From an uncultured Olegusella sp. (GTDB lineage: Bacteria; Actinomycetota; Coriobacteriia; Coriobacteriales; Atopobiaceae), in NCBI RefSeq assembly GCF_947253395.1, contig NZ_CAMXYY010000008.1:1-30419 (forward strand): a stretch of 30,419 nt of DNA, in the 5' to 3' direction. The translations under genes were made by a program, and so were the position numbers. A model generated the notes under the pieces. That model was not told the DNA's origin. It ran no database searches and saw only the letters and a list, made by a program, of their open reading frames with translations. Position 1 is the stretch's first letter. Each line of letters begins with the position of its first letter. Shown here piece after piece: positions 1 through 8,154 of this stretch.

Positions 1-57
1 GTTGAAAAGAGCTCCGAGGACGGGACCACCATGCTGGTGATGCTCCCGCGCACATAG
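1..57 (+). CDS. C-terminal end of an upstream gene (possibly a sensor histidine kinase)
   Basis: The first 19 codons are open in frame 1 and end in TAG at 55-57. The last residues read EDGTTMLVMLPRT, which resembles the end of a histidine-kinase ATPase domain, where a G-T-x-F-x-V-x-L-P pattern is usual. Only this tail is visible, so the family is a guess. It is on the same strand as the Fic gene, but 160 bases with their own promoter-like sequence separate them. Confidence 0.4.
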   Translation, partial: VEKSSEDGTTMLVMLPRT

Positions 58-114
58 CTGACGATTGCCACACAACATCTCAACACGTTGATAACTGTGC
101 TAGCTGCGCTTTAA

Positions 115-160
115 TTCCGTTTTGTCAAAATAACGGAAGTATTCTACTATTTACTTCCGT
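115..160 (+). promoter_or_regulatory. Promoter with overlapping operator-like repeats, upstream of the Fic gene
   Basis: TTGTCA (122-127) and TACTAT (145-150) are separated by 17 bases and make a plausible -35/-10 pair. Three alternating copies of a six-base motif surround it: TTCCGT at 115-120, ACGGAA at 133-138 and TTCCGT at 155-160. The last two belong to a perfect 8+8 inverted repeat, ACGGAAGT (133-140) and ACTTCCGT (153-160), that brackets the -10 element. A repressor bound there would block the polymerase. The regulator is unknown. Confidence 0.5.
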
Positions 161-172
161 AATAGAGCAGCA

Positions 173-208
173 ATCGGCAGTAAATCTGCTATCGGCAGCA
201 AATCTGCA
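173..208 (+). repeat. Two tandem 18-bp copies in the Fic leader
   Basis: ATCGGCAGTAAATCTGCT (173-190) is followed directly by a second copy with two substitutions (191-208). The duplication lies between the promoter and the AGGGAGG ribosome-binding site at 208-214, so it lengthens the 5' leader. No function is evident. Confidence 0.6.
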
Positions 209-218
209 GGGAGGCATC

Positions 219-1403
219 ATGTGGCCAAGCATCAGCTATGAAACCTGCGCATGGAATAGGGACTACGATGAGCTTGCGCTCATTCCCAAGAGTCGCAGGC
301 GAAAAATCCTGCCGACCTATGAGGCGGCAGTACCTGCGCCAATCGCTCAGCAGACAGTCAGCCTCTCTCCCGAGCTCGAACGACAGGTCGCTGAGGTTGA
401 GGTTGAGGTAGCGCGGTTTGATGAGGCTCAGAATGCACGTAACTGGAATCTGCCAGCGCTCCTTTTGAGGAGCGAATCTTCATCAAGCTCCCAGATCGAG
501 CGTCTCACGTCGAGCGTGCGAAACGTGGCACTCGCAGAGCTCACGAAAAAGGCACCTGCTAACGCTTTGCTCATCGCGGGCAATGTCGCTGCCATGCGTA
601 GGGCCGTCGAGCAGCGCGGACCCGTGAGCATCGACTCAATTTGCACTATTCATGACAAGCTCATGGCAGATACCGCTGAGCAGCAGGGACTACGTAATGA
701 GCAAGTGTGGATTGGCGGCTCACCCTACAGCCCTCATGGAACATCTTTTGTACCTCCTCATGAAAAGCGCATCTCTGGATGTCTCGATGACCTTATTGCG
801 TTCGGAGCGCGTGAAGACATCTCGCCCGTAGCCAAGGCAGCAATCTTTCATGCGCAGTTCGAGACCATTCATCCGTTTACGGATGGCAACGGCCGCACGG
901 GCCGCGCACTTGTACACCGCATGTTGGCAAACGACGAGGTTCTCCTGCATTCGACTTTGCCCGTTTCCGCAGGACTGCTGCATGATGTGGAACGATACAT
1001 GGGAGCGCTCGATGCCTACCATGCGGGTAATATCGAGCTGATCGTCTGCTGTTTTATCGATGCGCTGGAGTTTGCCATCGTCATAGGTTCACGCATTGCT
1101 TCCGATGTGGAGGCTGTGCTCGATGTGTGGAGCACAGCCAACACGGATCGCGCGGGGTCGGCTTCCTATGATCTGCCTGCACTTCTCGTGGAGCAACCCG
1201 TCGTGAACACCGCCTACGTTGCAGAGCACCTCAAAATCACCGACCGCGCCGCGCGAACCCTCGTCGAAACCGCTTGCGAAAGGGGTATCCTCTCGAAGAT
1301 GGGCAACGCAAAACGGGGGGCATTCTACCAAGCCGATGAGCTCATAAGGATACTCGAAGAAGCATCAAGTCTCCAGGGCATACGAAGAATCGCCGCGCGC
1401 TAG
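219..1403 (+). CDS. Fic-family protein (probable AMP transferase or related)
   Basis: The 394-residue product carries the Fic signature HPFTDGNGRTGR at residues 218-229, with the catalytic His218, the metal-binding Asp and the phosphate-binding Gly/Arg residues all present. Family members usually transfer AMP from ATP to a hydroxyl side chain of a target protein. A serine-rich stretch at 86-95 ending SSQIER sits where class II Fic proteins keep the N-terminal inhibitory helix (S/T-x-x-x-E-G/N). The Glu is present but the next residue is Arg. The C-terminal 80 residues look like a winged helix (ITDRAARTLVETACERGILS). ATG 219 follows AGGGAGG by about five bases. The gene is monocistronic. Its target is unknown. 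Similar Fic-HTH proteins can be housekeeping regulators or toxins, and no antitoxin-like partner is adjacent. Confidence 0.93.
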   Translation: MWPSISYETCAWNRDYDELALIPKSRRRKILPTYEAAVPAPIAQQTVSLSPELERQVAEVEVEVARFDEAQNARNWNLPALLLRSESSSSSQIERLTSSVRNVALAELTKKAPANALLIAGNVAAMRRAVEQRGPVSIDSICTIHDKLMADTAEQQGLRNEQVWIGGSPYSPHGTSFVPPHEKRISGCLDDLIAFGAREDISPVAKAAIFHAQFETIHPFTDGNGRTGRALVHRMLANDEVLLHSTLPVSAGLLHDVERYMGALDAYHAGNIELIVCCFIDALEFAIVIGSRIASDVEAVLDVWSTANTDRAGSASYDLPALLVEQPVVNTAYVAEHLKITDRAARTLVETACERGILSKMGNAKRGAFYQADELIRILEEASSLQGIRRIAAR

Positions 1404-1434
1404 CTGGACACGGGCACCCAAGGCACATAAGCAA

Positions 1435-1472
1435 CGCGGCGGCCAGTTTCCCGACCACCGCGTCTTTGTCTT
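1435..1472. terminator. Hairpin between convergent genes, probably bidirectional terminator
   Basis: CGCGGCGGCC (1435-1444) can pair with GACCACCGCG (1453-1462) with two wobble pairs around an 8-base loop. On the plus strand it is followed by the T-rich run TCTTTGTCTT, which fits termination of the Fic transcript. The minus-strand side has fewer T residues, so its role for the adhesin gene is weaker. A smaller hairpin, GAGCAG/CTGCTC, lies at 1495-1509. Confidence 0.5.
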
Positions 1473-1533
1473 AGATCTGTAGGTCTTAACGTTGAGCAGC
1501 CCCTGCTCTGTACTACCTCACCTAAGCCAAGTG

Positions 1534-4500
1534 CTAGTCACACTGGCGTTCTCTGCAAGCAAGAAGAGCTGCGCCTGCGATGAGACCCAGTGCTAAGGCA
1601 GCAAGAGAGCCTGCAGCAAAGTTAGTGTCATCTCCTGTCTTGGGAAGTGCGCGCTTAGTTACCTTTGGCTTAGCAGGTGTTGGCTTGGCATAGACGTTGG
1701 TGATGGTAAAGCCCTCTTGGATATTGCCCTGGATATCCTCTGTTGTATAGCCTGCAAGAGGATCTTCGGCCACGCTGTAGGAAATGGGCACCCCGTTGGT
1801 ATATTCAGGAAGGTCTTTAAACTCATGGTGCCAACCAGAGGCCTTATCTAATGTGATGCTATCAACTTCTTGTCCATCAGCAAACAGGTGTATGGTGACG
1901 CTTTTTGCAGCAGGGCCTACCCACTTCTTTTGAACAGGGATGGTGATGGTACCGCTCAAGGTATTGGTAAGTGAGGCGCTATCGTTTTCAACAGCTACAG
2001 GCTGTGTTGCTTGATAGTGTTCGACCTCATCTTCTGTGACCGTATAGCTAATAGCTTTGCCACTTGCGTTTACCGGCACAGAGCCAAAGCTTCCCGTCCA
2101 GTTGCCATCTGCGTCAGCAACAAGTGCGAGTGACTTGACCTTAGTACCGTTGGCAAGCAGGTTTACGGTAATAGATGAGGGACGAAGGCCCCGTCCGTTG
2201 TTGTCGTCTATCCAGCTCTTGGTGACGTTGATAGTGCGCTCGGCGGGACTGTGCGTATTGGTAAGCGTAAAGCCTTTGTCCTGAGAGCCTGTGACAGAGC
2301 AGGTATAGCCTTCAGGTACGACAGGCTCTACCACGCTGTAGGAGATGGCTTTGCCGTCGCCGTCGTAGGTATCAAGACCTTCAAATGAGAAGGCCCAGGA
2401 GTTTTCCTTGGTAAGAGTTGCACTCTTGTCGGTATCTTTGCCATTAGCACGCAGACTCACGACTACACTCTCAGGCCTGATACCGTCTTGGTCGTCCTTA
2501 TCATCCCAGACCTTGGAGACCTTGACCTGAATCTTGGGGTTACTAAGGGTGTTGGTAACTGAGTGTCCATCTGCACCATAGGTCACCTCAAAGTCCTTAG
2601 ATGCCAAGCTCAGCTTACCGTCTTTTTCTCCTTGCTCATGTACCGTATAGACATGGGCCTTACCTGCGTTGTCGTAGAGCACAAGCCCCTTAAAGGTAGC
2701 CTGCCAGCCTCCTGCAGCGCTCAGTGTTTGGGTGTTACCCGTCGCCACTCCATCACGCAAAAGCTCAAGAGTTACTGAAAGGTTGGAGGTACCTGCAGGT
2801 GAGATACCTGCCCAGGACTTGGTTACAGTCAGATCTTTGGTAGGAACAAAGACCCAGCGGCCATAGACGGTCTCATCTTTGCGGATATTGAGCTTGGTGA
2901 TGATCTCGGTGCCATCCTGCTCGTGCGTCCAGCCTGCAAAGGTCCAGTAGCCCTGAACCTCTTTACCGTCTTTGATAGCACCTGTTTGAGTAGTCACCAG
3001 TGCCTTGGCAAGTGCTTGGGTGGTGTCGTACTCAATGTCACTCACACTGGTAGGTGTGGTGCTATCCCCTGGCGTGCCATAGATGAGGTCAGCTGAGACC
3101 ACATAGTCAAGGGTATAGGTCTTAGTTGCCTTGTGATAGGTGGTCTCAGAAGCGATGTCTTTGTCATGTCCTTCAACAGAAGTGATGTGTGCTGTGTTGA
3201 TGAAGGTCGTTGTCTTTATAAGGTCGTCTGTAAGCGCCGTAGGGATGCTGAGTTTCATCGTGGCGCCTGCGGGCAAAGAGCCAATGCCTAAGGTAAGTGT
3301 ACCGTCCTTCTCGGAGGCAGAAACCGAGGTCGCCGTGGTCAGGGTGGCGCCATTAAGCTTGAGCTCAGGGCAGGTCACCTTAATTTGGTCGCGAAGCACC
3401 GAAAGACCTTCTGGGATGGGGTCTTCTATTACGATGTCTCTGAGCGCTAGCTCTGTGCCCTTGTTGGTAACGCTCAGCGTGTAGGTCACGGGCGTGCCCT
3501 TGGTGTTGCCGACCTGGGCGGGCTCGTCCTTGGTGCCCGTGGCGGGGTCTGAGGCCTTGTGAAGTTCCAGGTCATAGCCTAAAAGCTTGATCTTTGCAGA
3601 GGCCTCATAGGGCTGGACCTTGTCGCTTGAGGAGGCGGCCTCGCCCACAAAGGTGCGAGCCTTCGCATACACGGGGTTAACTGCCTGCTTGCCTACAAGC
3701 GCCTCATCTGTAGGTGCCACCATGTGCACGTATGCGCTGGCACCCGTGCCGTAGTTCAGCGAGAAGTCGTTGCCTTTGTTTGTCTTGGTGCAGTCTATAG
3801 CAATGGCCTTGATGCTGGCTTTGTTTGCAGGCTCGGTGGTGCTCCACACGCTTGTGTTGGAGATATCCATCTGAGCTGTGGTAGGTACCTTGGTGGCGTA
3901 GTACACCACAGGAGCGCAGGTCTCACCGGAGTGGTTCCACGACTCTTTTGCCTTGATGGAACTCAAATCAATCCAGTCAAACGTGCCTCTCCAGGCACTA
4001 CTTTCGGTTGTGGTACCGTTTTCGAGGATGTCATAGAACACAAGACTATCGGTGCGGGTACTGTTAGATGCACCAAAGAAGAGCTGATAGGAGTATTTGT
4101 TGCCTAGATATTCGCTCGTCTGGTTGCCATAGAGCTTGTCATGGTCATTGGCGACCTTCTTGGTGACGCCCGACTGCTTGACCGAAACGGGATTGTAGTC
4201 AATGTAAGCCTGCACGAGTGCCCAGTTGTTGCGGTCTTCCGTATAGAGATTCTGGAAATACTTGTTGCGCAAGATTTTGGGGTCGGTAAGGGAGCTTGAC
4301 CTATCGACCTTGGTGGCGCCTGACGTGTCGTGGAAGGCGACGGTGTTGAGCACCTTGTTGCCGCGGTCGGCCACGTTGTGATAGGAGTTTGCAAGCGGGT
4401 AGCGAAGACGCAGCCCAAACCCATGCTCACTCAGCTTGGCGGCATCCGTCATCTCGTCGGGTACCGTGACCTCAACAATCATCATCGTAAGGCCCGAGCC

Positions 4501-7146
4501 CTCCCAGTTTTCTTGGAAGCGCACAGAATAGGCGTCCTTGGGGAGCCTGTTGCTGCCCCAAGGGCCGATAAGCATCTGCACCTGCGAGGCATCCACCGAG
4601 GTTCCGGCGGGAAGCAGGTCATAAAACACGCCCGACGTGACGATGTAGGGCTGAAGGTAGCTTTTGTCCTTATAGCCCGAGTTCCACAGCGAGGAGTAGG
4701 TTCTGAAAAAGGCGTCGACCCAGCGCGTCTGAACGCCCGTGGCGGCATCGTCTATAAAGTATGTGCCGCCAATCTGTGATTTTTCAAGGTACGTAGTAAA
4801 GGTGAGACCTCTGAGCTGTGCGGCCGCGATACGCGCGTCCTGATAGAGCGTATTGATGTTGCCCTTCTGCTGCCCGCCCTCAGACAGGCGCAGCGAGGCG
4901 CTCGTGGCGAGGGCCGTGGGCTGCTCCGCCTGCATGTCTGCAGCAATGAGACCCTTGAGGTGTGCGGTGGGATGCAAGGTCAGCGTGGTGGCCGCCGTGA
5001 GGGAGGTGCGGAAGTACTGGCTGTGCACACGATACTTAAGACCCACGACCGAGTCGGGAAGTGTCAGCTTTGCGCCCTTGGTGGGCTCGCTGCCGTCAGC
5101 GGGCGTGAAGGTGTAGGTGGGTGTTGTACCCGTGTAGCTTACGCTGAGAGTACCGAAAAGCTCAAAGTTGGTGGATCCGGCCTTGCGAATGAGAATGTCG
5201 GTGGCACCGAGCTTCTCGCCGTCGGTTCCTTGTCCCGAGACAAGCTGCCATGTTCCCTGGGCTCCGGGCGTTGCGTCTTGACCAGAGAGTCCAAAGGACA
5301 CCGTCGAGTAGCTATAGTCCGCATCCTCGAGCTCGGTCATCGTAGGCAGCACTTCGCTGGCAGGACGGCGCTCTCGGAACTTGTTTGCGGTCACGACTCG
5401 AGGGGTTTCCTCCTCCACCTCGGCCACATAGGGCGTAACGCTGTACGTCTCGGTTGCCGCGTCCCAGGTGGGCGTGGTCGGGGGTTGAAACGCTGCCCGC
5501 GTGGTGAACGTCGGCCAAGACTGAACCGTGAGGGCGGCGTCACGTCCCTGCGTGATGAACGTCTGGGCAAAGTGGTACCAGCCATACTCGCCCGACATGC
5601 GAGAGTTCTTGGTAATGCCCAGCTCTCCACCATAGGGCCTTACGTACACGTTAGCGTCTGCCTCAGCATACTTTTTCTCACGCGTCACACCGTTGGACTG
5701 CGTCTCTTGGACGGAGACCTTGTTGTGCACAGGAAGGCCGTCGTGTTGAAGGTCCACACCGCGCGCCTTGGCCTCCTCAAGCAGTGAGATGGGATAGCGC
5801 TCCAAAAGCGCGTAACGGACGGTGTTGTAGGTGGCCTCATCTCCATTGTTCCAGAGCCAACTCTCAGACCACGGGTTGTTCTTTCTGAATTCAGGGTCAA
5901 GCTGCTTGAGCATGCCCACGTTGGGCTCATCTGTGTAGCTGCGCCAGCCCTCCTTAGTAATGTCCTTGTAGGAGTTGTCAGTACTGCCGTTGAGATAGGG
6001 AGGATGCTGAAAGCCATGCTTTTTCCACCCGTAGCGCTGGATACCGATGAGCTCACCGTCCTGCTGTTCCTGTCTGAACATATAGGTATAAGGAATAGTG
6101 TTTTCCCAGGGACGTGTGACATCGGCGTGCCAGATCACATAGAAGTACTGGTCTGCGTCAGCGGGCTTGGTTCCCCAAATGTTTTGCCAAGCAAGGTAGA
6201 CCCCATCGTCTGGGGTGAGGTCGGCGTGCTTGAGCGCTACGCTCATATCCTTGTTCTTGTTGCGCAACTCTGTCGTGAGGGTCTTGGTTTCGCTGACCTC
6301 GTTGGTACCATCAGCATCCTTATCAACGGAAAGGGTCGCGCTATAGGATTCGTGGCAGATGCCTGCCCCGTCTACCCTCACGTGGCTTGCTGTGAATGAG
6401 AACGCCTGCTCAAAGTAAAACTGAGCGCCACCCGCAAGGGTGCTGTAGTTGGTGACCGTAAAGGTGCCATCACCATTGTCTACGTAGTTGAAGTCGGCGC
6501 TCGTCGAAGTCTGGGGTGCCTCCACGAGCTGCCATTTGAGTGTGGGGAAATAGGTTCCGCTGTGAATGATGCTGTAGTTTACGTTGCTCGTACCGTCCCA
6601 GCCCTTATAGAGGACAGCGGGCACGGTGATCTTGATACTTCCGGGAGGGAAGGTCTCGCTTGCGGGAGCGTTGATTTTGAGCGAGACGGATGCTGCTGCC
6701 GTGAGCGATCCACGGTTGTTCACGGGGTGAAAAATGAGGTTGGTGTGGTTGGGGTCGGTCGCATCGTCGTAGCTGTAGGCCGTAACACCTGAGCTTACGG
6801 CGTTGGTCCAGTTGATGCTGAAGTCAAAGGACGACGCCGGGGCGGGCGCTCGCATAGCAGGGACGCTTGCCACCTGGCTCTGCTCAGATGCATCCTTATC
6901 TGAGGCGGCCGCATCTGAGGACGCTGGGGTACCGTCTGTGGCGGCAGTCGCAGCTACGCCAGTAGCGTCATTGACAGCAGACCCCCCCCCACTTGCCAAT
7001 GGAGCAGCGGACGTTTCCTGGGCGGCGGGCTCGGAGGCACCGAGTACCTCGGCTAAAGCTGGTACAACCAGCGCAGAAAGCACCGCAAGGGGAACTAAAA
7101 CCATAAGTAGTAGATGAATCAGGTGGCGAGTCGAAGAGTGTCTCAT
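1534..7146 (-). CDS. LPXTG wall-anchored adhesin with DUF11-like and Cna-B repeats
   Basis: This is a 1870-residue surface protein. The start at 7146 gives a classic signal peptide (MRHSSTRHLIHLLLMVLVPL, then a hydrophobic run to about residue 32). An open extension of 64 codons upstream has no signal-peptide logic and is not included. Residues 33-100 are Ala/Ser/Asp/Glu rich and hold the nine-G tract. Residues about 100-1180 are a large unrecognised exposed region. A DUF11-like domain follows at about 1190-1300 (VTYTLSVTNKG, EDPIPEG). A short GWTHEQDG/VYGRW module resembles InlB B-repeats. Four Cna-B repeats begin near 1435, 1538, 1633 and 1733 (VTKSW or VSKVW starts, roughly 96-residue period). 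The sorting signal LPKTG lies at 1834-1838, then a hydrophobic segment and a CRERQCD tail. A sortase should attach it to peptidoglycan. None is in this window. The ligand cannot be told. Confidence 0.93.
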   Translation of the reverse strand: MRHSSTRHLIHLLLMVLVPLAVLSALVVPALAEVLGASEPAAQETSAAPLASGGGSAVNDATGVAATAATDGTPASSDAAASDKDASEQSQVASVPAMRAPAPASSFDFSINWTNAVSSGVTAYSYDDATDPNHTNLIFHPVNNRGSLTAAASVSLKINAPASETFPPGSIKITVPAVLYKGWDGTSNVNYSIIHSGTYFPTLKWQLVEAPQTSTSADFNYVDNGDGTFTVTNYSTLAGGAQFYFEQAFSFTASHVRVDGAGICHESYSATLSVDKDADGTNEVSETKTLTTELRNKNKDMSVALKHADLTPDDGVYLAWQNIWGTKPADADQYFYVIWHADVTRPWENTIPYTYMFRQEQQDGELIGIQRYGWKKHGFQHPPYLNGSTDNSYKDITKEGWRSYTDEPNVGMLKQLDPEFRKNNPWSESWLWNNGDEATYNTVRYALLERYPISLLEEAKARGVDLQHDGLPVHNKVSVQETQSNGVTREKKYAEADANVYVRPYGGELGITKNSRMSGEYGWYHFAQTFITQGRDAALTVQSWPTFTTRAAFQPPTTPTWDAATETYSVTPYVAEVEEETPRVVTANKFRERRPASEVLPTMTELEDADYSYSTVSFGLSGQDATPGAQGTWQLVSGQGTDGEKLGATDILIRKAGSTNFELFGTLSVSYTGTTPTYTFTPADGSEPTKGAKLTLPDSVVGLKYRVHSQYFRTSLTAATTLTLHPTAHLKGLIAADMQAEQPTALATSASLRLSEGGQQKGNINTLYQDARIAAAQLRGLTFTTYLEKSQIGGTYFIDDAATGVQTRWVDAFFRTYSSLWNSGYKDKSYLQPYIVTSGVFYDLLPAGTSVDASQVQMLIGPWGSNRLPKDAYSVRFQENWEGSGLTMMIVEVTVPDEMTDAAKLSEHGFGLRLRYPLANSYHNVADRGNKVLNTVAFHDTSGATKVDRSSSLTDPKILRNKYFQNLYTEDRNNWALVQAYIDYNPVSVKQSGVTKKVANDHDKLYGNQTSEYLGNKYSYQLFFGASNSTRTDSLVFYDILENGTTTESSAWRGTFDWIDLSSIKAKESWNHSGETCAPVVYYATKVPTTAQMDISNTSVWSTTEPANKASIKAIAIDCTKTNKGNDFSLNYGTGASAYVHMVAPTDEALVGKQAVNPVYAKARTFVGEAASSSDKVQPYEASAKIKLLGYDLELHKASDPATGTKDEPAQVGNTKGTPVTYTLSVTNKGTELALRDIVIEDPIPEGLSVLRDQIKVTCPELKLNGATLTTATSVSASEKDGTLTLGIGSLPAGATMKLSIPTALTDDLIKTTTFINTAHITSVEGHDKDIASETTYHKATKTYTLDYVVSADLIYGTPGDSTTPTSVSDIEYDTTQALAKALVTTQTGAIKDGKEVQGYWTFAGWTHEQDGTEIITKLNIRKDETVYGRWVFVPTKDLTVTKSWAGISPAGTSNLSVTLELLRDGVATGNTQTLSAAGGWQATFKGLVLYDNAGKAHVYTVHEQGEKDGKLSLASKDFEVTYGADGHSVTNTLSNPKIQVKVSKVWDDKDDQDGIRPESVVVSLRANGKDTDKSATLTKENSWAFSFEGLDTYDGDGKAISYSVVEPVVPEGYTCSVTGSQDKGFTLTNTHSPAERTINVTKSWIDDNNGRGLRPSSITVNLLANGTKVKSLALVADADGNWTGSFGSVPVNASGKAISYTVTEDEVEHYQATQPVAVENDSASLTNTLSGTITIPVQKKWVGPAAKSVTIHLFADGQEVDSITLDKASGWHHEFKDLPEYTNGVPISYSVAEDPLAGYTTEDIQGNIQEGFTITNVYAKPTPAKPKVTKRALPKTGDDTNFAAGSLAALALGLIAGAALLACRERQCD
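6982..6990 (-). repeat. Nine-G homopolymer within the adhesin reading frame
   Basis: The coding strand reads nine consecutive G, coding Gly-Gly-Gly at about residues 53-55, some 20 residues after the signal peptide. At nine bases the frame is open. Gain or loss of one base would truncate the protein near its N-terminus. Tracts of this kind are classic sites of slipped-strand phase variation. Confidence 0.85.
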
Positions 7147-7186
7147 ATCTAAACCCCAGTGTATTGACAATAAGTCATACAGCATT

Positions 7187-7668
7187 ATGGCACATATCAA
7201 GCACACAAACCTAGCAAATAGGCCATTTGCCTGCTTTTTTCTGAGTGGTAGGCAGATATTTGTGGAAGCTTTGAAAGAAAAAGGGCTTGACGAGCTGGTC
7301 ATGATTCTCATTGAAACGTCGCTCATCAAAGTCGCCATTCAGGCGATCAATCTCATCATCATGCTCATTGTCTATGGGCGTATGTTTGAAATCTATGTCT
7401 ATTGTTCCGCTTCATCCATTCCCTTCGCCACCATAGGCAACAAGGAGTGAGGTCAGATCGGAATGAACTACATCCGGAGACTGTTCACTCTGGGATTGTA
7501 AGGTTTGTTTTTAATCGTATGCCTCGGAATCTACGCGGTACTGGTGGAGACGATCACCGTCACCGACATTCACACCAGCACCTTCGCCATCTTAGGCTAT
7601 GCCCTCTTGCTGGGCTGATGATGTTTAAGAGTGGCATGCTGGCCAAAAGCGTCATGAACGCACGCTAA
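7187..7668 (+). pseudogene. Decayed VirB6/TrbL-like conjugation membrane protein (3' part)
   Basis: One reading frame from 7187 encodes a membrane segment and YGRMFEIYVYCSASSIPFAT-IGNKE, followed by TGA at 7448. The same frame then continues with GQIGMNYIRRLFTLGL, TAA at 7499, and GLFLIVCLGIYAVLVETITV onward to TGA after ALLLG. The last stretch, MMFKSGMLAKSVMNAR, is in a shifted frame and ends at 7668. This order of motifs resembles the C-terminal half of VirB6/TrbL-like membrane proteins in Tn1549-type integrative conjugative elements; that match is from memory and not a search. The stops fit Trp TGG to TGA and Gln CAA to TAA changes. The 5' half is missing. The remnant begins about 40 bases from the divergent adhesin start. 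Confidence 0.65.
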
Positions 7669-7678
7669 GGAGGAAGTT

Positions 7679-8093
7679 ATGAATTAAACCAAAATGAACA
7701 GAAAAGCACTCGGGCTGGTCGCGCTGGGCGCAGCGCTGGCGGCCATGGAGCTGGGCAAGGAATACGTCAAGCACAAAGAGTTCAAGTGTCTGGAAAACAA
7801 GGTCAATCGTCTCGGCAACTGCTATAACGGCTTCGTGGAGCACGTCATGGAGCAGGAAGACGAAACGAACGCCTGTTTTGAACAGCTGGAAGAGAAAGTC
7901 GGTACCTGCCATAAGCGCCGGCCAACGCCACGGGCGATAGCACAGCCACAGGCGAAGAAACACCCGCGACCACGAAAGGCGTGGCCAGTATCCCCTCCAA
8001 GGCTAGAGGTACCGTGACAAAAACGTGGATAACGGAAACAAGGACTACCCGATTCATCACGGAAACGAGACAGATACTGAAAAAATCGGCTAA
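7679..8093 (+). pseudogene. Decayed small gene downstream of the VirB6-like remnant
   Basis: AAGGAGGAAGTT precedes ATG at 7679, but the third codon is TAA (consistent with a Gln CAA to TAA change). The frame resumes as MNRKALGLVALGAALAAMEL, a hydrophobic N-terminus, followed by a helical Lys/Glu-rich part up to about 7905. After that the protein-like sequence moves to a second frame (GDSTATGEETPATTKGVASI) and then a third frame (VDNGNKDYPIHHGNETDTE) ending in TAA at 8091-8093. At least one nonsense mutation and two frameshifts are therefore implied. Position and layout suggest a neighbour of the VirB6-like gene in the same former mobile element. The family is not recognised. Confidence 0.55.
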
Positions 8094-8124
8094 GCGCACG
8101 CAAATTAAGCTAAGCATGGAAATA

Positions 8125-8146
8125 GGGGCGAATAGCCCCATTTTTT
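8125..8146 (+). terminator. Intrinsic terminator after the mobile-element remnant
   Basis: GGGGC (8125-8129) and GCCCC (8135-8139) form a perfect five-pair stem with loop GAATA, followed by A and six T. It terminates plus-strand transcription. It also sits nine bases beyond the stop of the convergent abiEii-like gene and could form a hairpin on that strand, but with few T residues. Confidence 0.75.
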
Positions 8147-8154
8147 GCAGTGTA

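Noticed and set aside
4960..5787. 275-codon plus-strand ORF inside the adhesin gene
   Set aside because: It is antisense to a well-supported domain protein, is rich in Arg, Gly and His as expected of a shadow frame, and has no ribosome-binding site or family motif.
7147..7338. 64-residue N-terminal extension of the adhesin
   Set aside because: The true signal peptide begins at 7146. The extension overlaps the VirB6-like remnant in antisense and has no start signal.
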